Of a DNA stretch of 64,000 nucleotides, positions 6,647 through 12,904 are shown piece after piece (positions within the stretch are counted from its first letter, which is position 1; the number at the start of each line of letters is the position of its first letter). The notes beneath the pieces were generated by a model. The model saw nothing but the letters and a program-made list of their open reading frames with translations. It ran no database searches and had not been told where the DNA came from. The stretch covers positions 124,001 through 188,000 of the forward strand of contig CAWFKS010000016.1 of NCBI GenBank assembly GCA_963816435.1, given 5' to 3'. The translations under genes and the position numbers were made by a program. Source of the stretch: CAWFKS01 sp963816435 (lineage in GTDB: Bacteria > Pseudomonadota > Alphaproteobacteria > Rhizobiales > Rhizobiaceae).

Positions 6647-7444
6647 CTAGGCGGCTGCGGCGTTGGCGTGCTCGTCGAAGAACAGCGCCTGACTGATGAG
6701 CGCCTTCACCATGTCGGGGTTGAACGGCTTCGTCACCAGGAAGGTCGGCTCCGGACGTTCGCCTGTCAGCAGGCGCTCCGGGAAGGCGGTGATGAAGATG
6801 ACCGGGATCGAGTGCGACCGCAGGATGTCGTTGACGGCATCGATGCCCGAACTGCCGTCCGCCAGTTGGATATCGGCCAGCACCATTTTCGGATCGGTCT
6901 TGTTGAACAGCTCCACAGCCTCGTCGCGAGTGCGCGCGATCCCGACGACGTTGTGTCCAAGACTTTCGACCATCTGCTCGATGTCCATCGCGATCAGCGG
7001 TTCGTCCTCGATGATCATGATGTCGGTCGCGACCTGCCGCGAAATCTCCTCGGCGGCCTGCGACAGAAGCCGAGAAACCTCCTGCTCTTCGATGCCGAGA
7101 ACTTCGCTGGTCTCCTCCGGCGAAAAACCTTCGACGGAGACCAGCAGGAATGCCTGACGCGCCTTCGGTGCGATCATCGACAGGTTCTGCGCGGCCCGCT
7201 TTTCCCAGGAGAACGGCGATTCGACTCGCGGCGTCTCGACCGTGGTGGAACTGAAAAGGGCGGAGAAGAGTTTGTAGAGCGCTACCCGGTCGGAAGAAGC
7301 ATCCGGAAAAATCGAAACGTCGGCGATCAACGCCTCCAGAACGGCCGCCACATACGCGTCTCCGGACGTCTGCGATCCGGTTACCGAGCGTGAAAAACGA
7401 CGTAGATAAGGAATGTGCGGAGCAATCCGCGTCGAAAGCGACAT
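6647..7444 (-). CDS. phyR: PhyR, general stress response anti-anti-sigma regulator
   Basis: 265 residues. Residues 1-125 are the sigma-like domain (LRRFSRSVTGSQTSGDAYV, then ETSEVLGIEEQEVSRLLSQA as the region-4-like helix-turn-helix). Residues 135-255 are a receiver with IMIIEDEPLIAMDI, the phospho-acceptor in MVLADIQLADG, and the conserved Lys in FLVTKPFNP. When phosphorylated, PhyR binds NepR and frees EcfG. ATG 7444 has GGGAG eight bases upstream. It is transcribed divergently from nepR-ecfG and has its own exact EcfG-type promoter, giving positive feedback. The frame is intact. Confidence 0.97.
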   Translation of the reverse strand: MSLSTRIAPHIPYLRRFSRSVTGSQTSGDAYVAAVLEALIADVSIFPDASSDRVALYKLFSALFSSTTVETPRVESPFSWEKRAAQNLSMIAPKARQAFLLVSVEGFSPEETSEVLGIEEQEVSRLLSQAAEEISRQVATDIMIIEDEPLIAMDIEQMVESLGHNVVGIARTRDEAVELFNKTDPKMVLADIQLADGSSGIDAVNDILRSHSIPVIFITAFPERLLTGERPEPTFLVTKPFNPDMVKALISQALFFDEHANAAAA

Positions 7445-7493
7445 TTACAAACTCCCTGAGTGCTGACCAAACTGCGCCCCGAAACCCGTGCGG

Positions 7494-7518
7494 AACGCCT
7501 CGGCGTAAAAAGAGTTCC
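7494..7518 (-). promoter_or_regulatory. EcfG-type promoter of phyR
   Basis: Minus strand GGAAC (7518-7514), 16 bases, CGTT (7497-7494). Predicted start near 7486 leaves a roughly 40-base leader before ATG 7444. Confidence 0.85.
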
Positions 7519-7527
7519 TTTCATACC

Positions 7528-7552
7528 GGAACTTTTTTGAAACCAGAACGTT
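7528..7552 (+). promoter_or_regulatory. EcfG-type promoter of nepR-ecfG
   Basis: GGAAC (7528-7532), 16 bases, CGTT (7549-7552), upstream of nepR. It lies back to back with the phyR promoter, ten bases apart. Confidence 0.9.
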
Positions 7553-7586
7553 GCCGGCCCAACGTGGGTAACGCGAGAGCGGGTGA

Positions 7587-7808
7587 ATGCAGGTTCTGGA
7601 AGGCAGTATGAATAACAAAGCCAGTAAGGGCGGGAAGCAGAATTCCGAGATGAACGACGGAAGGACACCTTTTCCCGGGGACGAAATCGGCCGCAAGCTC
7701 AATGCGCTGTACAGGTCCATCGAGGACGAGCCGGTTCCAGACAGGATCATGGAACTGCTCGAAAAGCTCGACGAGGCCGAGCGTGGCGCGACGGATGCGC
7801 GCAGATGA
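7587..7808 (+). CDS. nepR: NepR, anti-sigma factor for EcfG
   Basis: The short protein ends with the NepR core IGRKLNALYRSIEDEPVPDR followed by IMELLEKLDEAERG. NepR sequesters EcfG and is removed by phosphorylated PhyR. Possible starts are ATG 7587, ATG 7608 (GGAAGG just upstream) and ATG 7650; the core is unaffected. 7608 is plausible on ribosome-site grounds. Its stop overlaps the ecfG start by four bases (ATGA), the usual nepR-ecfG coupling. Confidence 0.93.
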   Translation: MQVLEGSMNNKASKGGKQNSEMNDGRTPFPGDEIGRKLNALYRSIEDEPVPDRIMELLEKLDEAERGATDARR

Positions 7809-8378
7809 ACGACGTAGAGTGCCATTGAGCCCCAGTCTCCCGATTTCAAGCGGGAGATGCTGTCCGCCCTGCCGAGCCTGCGCGCGTTTGCGATGTCGTT
7901 GAGCGGGCGCCACGACAAGGCCGACGACCTCGTGCAGGACACGGTGATGAAGGCGTGGGCAAAGCACGACAGTTTTCAGCCGGGCACCAACATGAAGTCC
8001 TGGCTGTTCACGATCCTGCGCAACGAGTTCTACAGCCAGATGCGCAAGCGCGGCCGCGAGGTCCAGGATACCGAGGGCTATTTCACGGAGAGCGTCGCCA
8101 CGCACCCCGCGCAGTACGGCTCGCTCGACCTCAAGGATTTCCGCCACGCGCTCGACCTGCTGCCGGCGGACCAGCGCGAGGCAATCATCCTGGTCGGCGC
8201 CTCTGGCTTTGCCTACGAGGAGGCCGCCGAGATCTGCGGCTGCGCCGTCGGCACGATCAAGAGCCGCGTCAGCCGTGCGAGAACCCGATTGCAGGAACTG
8301 CTGCAGGTTTCGGGGGAGGCCGACTACGGACCCGACACGACCTCGGCGCCGGTAACGTCGCGCGCCTTCGCCGGGTAA
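7805..8378 (+). CDS. ecfG: EcfG-type sigma factor of the general stress response
   Basis: An ECF sigma factor of about 190 residues. Region 2 reads MLSALPSLRAFAMSLSGRHDK then ADDLVQDTVMKAW and SWLFTILRNEFYSQMRKRGR. Region 4 reads LPADQREAIILVGASGFAYE then AAEICGCAVGTIKSRVSRAR. It directs RNA polymerase to GGAAC-N16/17-CGTT promoters, many of which surround it here. The natural start is ATG 7805, overlapping the nepR stop. One extra T near 7826 breaks the frame between MNDVECH and EPQSPDFKREM, probably a sequence error. Confidence 0.93.
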
Positions 8379-8421
8379 GTCGAAAGGCGTCTCGAGGGCA
8401 GACGACGGCGAACGCCCGAGG

Positions 8422-8828
8422 CTAGGCAATCGCCTGAGCCTCGGCTTCGTCTCCTCGCCGCCGAGCGCTGGCGATCGCCCTGTCGGCAGCCTCGATCAAT
8501 TGCTCCGGTGCATAGGGCTTGGTGACGACAGGCGCCTCCGCAAGGCCGGGAACGCCGTCGCGCCACTCGTCGAATGCGGTGCCGATTACCGTAGGGACGC
8601 CTGCATCCATAAGGGCGCGCGCAAGCTCCAGCGTCGGCGCGCCGTGCAGCTCCAGTTCCATGACAGCAAACGAGTAGTCGGAATACTTGGCAGGCTCCAG
8701 CCCGGGATGGCCCATGCGGCTTGCCACGGTCACCTCGGTGGCGCCGGCTTCACGGCAGGTCTGTTCGATTTCGGCGGCGATGATGTACTCGTCTTCGACA
8801 CGAGTACGTGCCCGTCTTTGAGGACCAA
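8422..8828 (-). CDS. Stand-alone receiver-domain protein with Glu at the phospho-acceptor site
   Basis: A single receiver domain of about 134 residues. The N-terminal acidic patch VEDEYIIAAEIEQT, the Thr in TVIGTAF and the Lys in PVVTKPYAPEQ are present. The position normally held by the phosphorylated Asp reads FAVMELELHG, i.e. Glu, so it may be locked in an active-like state. The start is probably TTG 8828 (GGGAG upstream), with a missing G near 8797 restoring HVLVVEDEY. It sits between ecfG and a Crp/Fnr gene. No EcfG-type promoter was found for it. Confidence 0.75.
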
Positions 8829-8908
8829 CGACTTCTCCCAAAAACGCGTGTCTATTCCCCGGCGTCAGGCGGGTCATTAAGATTTGACACCTCTGTTCTC
8901 CCGAGCGA

Positions 8909-8933
8909 GGAACCGGCGGAGGCTTCGGGCGTT
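8909..8933 (+). promoter_or_regulatory. EcfG-type promoter of the Crp/Fnr gene
   Basis: GGAAC (8909-8913), 16 bases, CGTT (8930-8933), exact consensus. Transcription would start near 8941, 20 bases before ATG 8961. Confidence 0.85.
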
Positions 8934-8960
8934 AATTGCGCATCGAAGGGAACATTTCTG

Positions 8961-9718
8961 ATGACGCGCAATTCGCCACGCGACGGCATGTTGTTGTCGT
9001 GCGAACGATGTCCGTTCGTCGCCAGCCGCCGATTCTGTGACTTCAGCCGCGAGGAGATGGACTTCATCTCGTCGCTAAAGACGGGCGAACTCAAGGTGCC
9101 GTCCGGCGCCACCATCATGAGCGAAGGTGCGCCAAACGCGCATCTCTATACGGTGGTGTCGGGTTGGGGCTTTCGTTACAAGACCCTCCCCGACGGACGA
9201 CGGCAGATCCTCAACTACTTCATGCCCGGCGACCTCATCGGGCTTCAGGGCGTGCTCATGGGAGACATGGAGCACTCGGTCGAGGCACTTACGCCCGTAA
9301 GTCTTTGTGTCTTCGAACGCCGGAGCCTGATGTCGATCTACCGGAATCAGCCCAAGCTGGCTTACGACCTGACCTGGATGGCCGCCCGCGAGGAGCGCCT
9401 GCTCGACGAGAACCTCCTGAGCGTCGGCCAGCGCACGGCACTCGAGCGCACCGCCTACCTGCTGGCCTACCTCCACCAGCGCGGCAGGAACTCGGGTCTG
9501 ATGCAAGGGAAATTCCCTTCCCACTCCGCTTACCCAGCAGCGCGTGGCAGACACGCTCGGCCTTTCGCTCGTCCACACCAACAAGACGCTGCGCAGGCTT
9601 GCCGACCGCGGGCTGATCCGCTGGCTCGACCGCGGATGCGAAATTCTCGACGAAGAACGGCCTGATGCGGCTAGCCGATTGGGAGGGGCTGCCGGAAGGG
9701 CCGCGGCCATTCCTGTGA
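8961..9718 (+). CDS. Crp/Fnr-family transcription regulator
   Basis: About 250 residues. An N-terminal Cys cluster (LLSCERCPFVASRRFCDF) precedes a cyclic-nucleotide-binding-type beta roll (SEGAPNAHLYTVVSGWGFRY, LNYFMPGDLIGLQG) and a C-terminal winged helix (RVADTLGLSLVHTNKTLRRL). The frame breaks near 9515 and 9650; with both restored the protein ends DWEGLPEGPRPFL at 9718. The Cys pattern is not the classical Fnr iron-sulfur set, so the signal is unclear. ATG 8961 fits the promoter; an upstream in-frame extension would precede the transcript start. Confidence 0.85.
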
Positions 9719-9782
9719 GGCGAAACTGACCTCAGGCCGAGCCGGGAGAGCGTCGGCAATCCAGCGCGACGGAGACAAGACC

Positions 9783-10686
9783 ATGAAGGTGGTTGCGATC
9801 TTCAACCGTGACGGCGGCACCTTCCGCACCGCCGACATGGATGCCGTGTGCGAACACGCGGTGCAGGCCTTCTCGAGCAAGGGACGCCAGATCGAATGCC
9901 GTCCCGTCGCCGGCGCCGACATCGAGACCGCACTGCAGGAGGCCGCCGACGAACCGGATTGCGATGTCATCCTCGCCGGCGGCGGCGACGGCACGATCTC
10001 GGCTGCCGCAGCTATCGCCTGGAAGTCGGGCAAGACGCTCGCCGTCCTGCCGGCGGGCACGATGAACCTCTACGCACGCACGCTCGGGGTGCCGCTCGAC
10101 ATTTATGCCGGGCTCGACGCGCTCGCCTCTGCGACGCCGCGGAAAGCCGACATCGGCACCGCCAACGGTCGGCCCTTCGTTCACCAGTTCTCCATCGGCT
10201 TTCCATTCGCGGATGATCAAGCGGCGCGAACTCGGGCTCTCGACGAACCGATGGTCGAAGCTGGCCGCAAGCATCCGCGCCTTCGCGGACGTGGTCTGGC
10301 ATCCGCCCGCTTTCGTTGCCAATGTTGATGCCGATGGGAAGCAGTTCGAGCCGCTCGTTTCCGCGCTGTCGGTGGCCAACAACCAGTTCGGCATCGGCCA
10401 CCTTCCCTACGCCGACAGTTTCGACGGCGGCGTTCTCGGCCTCTATTGGGCGGGCGTGCTGCCGCCGCCGCGCTACCTGCGGCTTTCAGCCGACCTCATG
10501 CTCGGAGCCTGGCACACCAACGAGGACATGCACTACACGACCGCTTCTCGCGTGGTGCTGACTTTTCCGGCCAAGCCCGCGCGCGCTCTCGCGGTCATCG
10601 ACGGCGAGCTGGTGCCGCTCGCCGACCGCGTCGAGATCGCAATCCAGCCCGGCGAACTGAAGGTGCTGGTGCCGGTCGAGGATTGA
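9783..10686 (+). CDS. Diacylglycerol kinase family protein
   Basis: A lipid-kinase-type protein of about 300 residues that would phosphorylate diacylglycerol or a related lipid at the membrane face. The N-terminal catalytic domain shows DVILAGGGDGTISAAA with the GGDGT nucleotide loop, then LAVLPAGTMNLYARTLGVP, the P-x-G-T-x-N motif. An extra C near 10202 breaks the frame; correction gives HQFSIGFHSRMIKRR and continues through the C-terminal beta domain to GELKVLVPVED. ATG 9783 has GGAGAC upstream. The neighbourhood does not show which lipid is the substrate. Confidence 0.88.
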
Positions 10687-10698
10687 TCCCGCCTTCCC

Positions 10699-10736
10699 GC
10701 ACGCGCCAGCATGGCGTGCTGTCGCCTTATTTTCTT
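10699..10736 (+). terminator. Probable intrinsic terminator
   Basis: An imperfect hairpin (GCACGC...GCGTGC with inner GCCA/TGGC) followed by a T-rich run, just after the kinase stop. Confidence 0.5.
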
Positions 10737-10838
10737 CCTATGAGCGTCTTTCTTTCGCGCTGCGGCGAAGGTTACAGTGCGCCGCAAGTGCCCAGCCTGT
10801 CGCCAGGCGCAGCCATGACGTACCGAAAGGAGGATTCG

Positions 10839-11303
10839 ATGGGATCGGGGAAATGGGTTTCGGCCGTCGCGGCCGCGGCATTCGCGGTGTCGGCGGCTAG
10901 CCCCGCGCTGACGCAGGAAAGCGGCGATGCCACCGTAAAGGACGGCAGCAACAACAACACGTTCTCGCTGGAACTGAACAATTCGCGTGACGTCAACGGC
11001 GGCTGCCGCCTCGTCTACATCGCCCGCAACGGAACCGACGTCCCGCTCGACAAGACCTCCTACGAGGTGGTCGTCTTCGACGCCGACAAGAAGGTGTCGC
11101 AGTTCCTCATTCTCGAATTCGGCAAGCTGCCGGTCGGAAAGACCAAGGTCGTGCAGTTCGACCTCGCCGGCCAGCCCTGCGCGCAGATTTCGCGCCTGCT
11201 GATCAACGACGTCTCCGAGTGCACTTCCGGCGGCAAGGAAGTCGGCGTGTGCATGGACGCGCTGAAGACCGACACGCGCACCGACATCGACTTCGGCGTG
11301 TAG
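10839..11303 (+). CDS. Exported protein of the Exb-like operon
   Basis: 154 residues with a Sec-type signal peptide (MGSGKWVSAVAAAAFAVSAA, cleavage probably after SPALTQ). The mature part is an immunoglobulin-like all-beta candidate: FSLELNNSRDVNGGCRLVYI, then DKTSYEVVVFDADKK, with four Cys that could form disulfides. A near-perfect ribosome site AAAGGAGG lies six bases before ATG 10839. It leads the operon with the ExbB/ExbD genes (32-base gap), suggesting a periplasmic partner of that motor. No known domain is recognised. Confidence 0.7.
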   Translation: MGSGKWVSAVAAAAFAVSAASPALTQESGDATVKDGSNNNTFSLELNNSRDVNGGCRLVYIARNGTDVPLDKTSYEVVVFDADKKVSQFLILEFGKLPVGKTKVVQFDLAGQPCAQISRLLINDVSECTSGGKEVGVCMDALKTDTRTDIDFGV

Positions 11304-11334
11304 GCGCGCGGGCGGGGCGAAGCATGAGGTCGCG

Positions 11335-12021
11335 ATGATCGAAATCCTGTCCCGGCAGATCGTTTCCGTCGGCGGACCGGTCCTTATCGCGCTCTTCCTC
11401 GTCTCGATCGCGGCGACGGCCGCAACGATCGTCAAGATCGTCCAGTTCTCCCGTCTCGGCGTGGGCCGGCACGAGAATGCCCGTATGGCGCTGGCGAAAT
11501 GGGTCGGCGGCGACCGCGACGGGGCGTATCGCATCGCCTCCACCGACAACGCCGCGCTGTCGCGCGTGGTCGCGGTTTGCACGCTGTCTCTGATCAATCA
11601 GCCGAAGGAAGAAGAGCGGGCGCGCGAGCGCGCCAGCCACGAGGCGATGGAAAGCCTCAACCTGATGACGGGCCAGTTGCGGCTCCTGGAGGCCGTCGTG
11701 CAGGCGGCGCCGATGCTGGGGCTGCTCGGCACCGTGCTCGGCATGATCGACGCTTTCGGAAAGCTTTCGGCTGGCGGCGGTGCCGTCGATCCCGGCGAGC
11801 TGGCGGGCGGCATCTGGGTGGCGCTTTCGACCACCGCGATCGGTCTGGCGGTGGCGATTCCCTTCTATTTCGTCTCGACGTGGCTCGAAAGCCGCGTCGA
11901 GCGCGAGCGCGCGGCGATGGACACGGTGATCTCCGGTCTGGTCACGGGAACGCCGGACCGCAAGCCGGCCAGCGGCGACCAGCACCGGCCGCCCCGCAGC
12001 CTGCGCGCCGCGGCACAGTAA
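11335..12021 (+). CDS. MotA/TolQ/ExbB proton-channel protein
   Basis: 228 residues with three transmembrane regions: residues 10-35 (VSVGGPVLIALFLVSIAATA) and two in the family core. The core signature is AAPMLGLLGTVLGMIDAFGK followed by GGIWVALSTTAIGLAVAIPF. ExbB/TolQ proteins form the pentameric stator that surrounds an ExbD/TolR pair and uses the proton gradient. The next two genes encode ExbD-like proteins. The operon has no TolA, TolB or Pal, so this is not the housekeeping Tol system. Confidence 0.88.
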   Translation: MIEILSRQIVSVGGPVLIALFLVSIAATAATIVKIVQFSRLGVGRHENARMALAKWVGGDRDGAYRIASTDNAALSRVVAVCTLSLINQPKEEERARERASHEAMESLNLMTGQLRLLEAVVQAAPMLGLLGTVLGMIDAFGKLSAGGGAVDPGELAGGIWVALSTTAIGLAVAIPFYFVSTWLESRVERERAAMDTVISGLVTGTPDRKPASGDQHRPPRSLRAAAQ

Positions 12022-12034
12022 GGCTGGCGATGCC

Positions 12035-12461
12035 ATGCCGATCAGGCAGATCGAGACGAGCCTGAGGCCCCGCCGGGCCGGCTTCATCCTGACGCCGCTC
12101 ATCGACGTCACCTTCCTGCTGCTCGTCTTCTTCATGCTGTCCTCGCAGATCGCCTCTTACGGGCTGCTGCCGGTGACGGCCTCCCGCCCCGGGGCCGCTC
12201 CCGCTGCGCCTGCGGCCGGTACCGCGGCGCCGACGGTCGTGCGGGTCTCCCATGGACGGGTGATCGCCGGCGACCAGCTTGTTGCCGCTAGGGGAAATGC
12301 CCCGTCAGGCCGCCGAGATGAAGCAGGCGGGCGTTACCACCGTGCTCGTCATCACCACGCGATCCGCCACCGTTCAGGACGTCGTTTCCACGCTGGAAGC
12401 GTTCAAGCGTGCCGGCCTTGAGCACGTCACGCTCTACAACCGCCCGGGAGGGTCGCAATGA
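12035..12461 (+). CDS. ExbD/TolR family protein, first copy
   Basis: A short cytoplasmic head, one transmembrane helix (FILTPLIDVTFLLLVFFMLS) and a periplasmic domain. The Asp in PLIDV, which carries protons in ExbD/TolR/MotB, is present. An extra G near 12283 breaks the frame; restored, it reads LVPLGEMPRQAAEMKQAG and continues to YNRPGGSQ at 12461. The stop overlaps the ATG of the second ExbD gene. It probably works with the ExbB protein encoded just before it. Confidence 0.85.
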
Positions 12462-12904
12462 CGCTGCTCTCCCAAAGGCTGGGCGGCGGCCTGCGTCTGC
12501 CTGAACGACCGCGACCGGGCTTTTCGCTGGCAACGATCAACATCGTGTTTCTGCTGCTTCTGTTCTTCCTGGTGGCGGGATCCATCGTGCAGCCGGGCGA
12601 ATCCGGAATCGACGCGCCGCTGAGCCAACGCCTCCCGATGGAATATCTGCCGCGCCCGCTTCTCGTGCTCGACGAGACCGGCGCGCTGCATCTCGATGGA
12701 AAGCCGGTCGAGCCGGCCGGACTGCTCGATGCGGCACGGCAGGAACTGGGCGACGGCGGCCGCTATCTCAACATCCTCGCCGCGCGCGACTTGCCCGCCC
12801 AGACACTCCTCGATCTGGTCGACCTGCTTTCGGCCGGCGGCATCCCGGCGCGCATTGTCACCGTCCGCGAGAAGCCCCGCGCCGCGCCGGGAGACGGTCA
12901 GTGA
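12458..12904 (+). CDS. ExbD/TolR family protein, second copy lacking the proton Asp
   Basis: 148 residues with the same plan as the first ExbD: a head, one helix (FSLATINIVFLLLLFFLVAG) and a periplasmic domain with LNILAARDLPAQTLLDLVDL. Where family members have D in (L/I)-I-D-(V/I), this protein has N, with no other acidic residue in the helix. It may therefore pair with the first copy as a non-conducting partner. Translationally coupled on both sides (ATGA with the previous gene, GTGA with the next). Confidence 0.82.
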   Translation: MTLLSQRLGGGLRLPERPRPGFSLATINIVFLLLLFFLVAGSIVQPGESGIDAPLSQRLPMEYLPRPLLVLDETGALHLDGKPVEPAGLLDAARQELGDGGRYLNILAARDLPAQTLLDLVDLLSAGGIPARIVTVREKPRAAPGDGQ

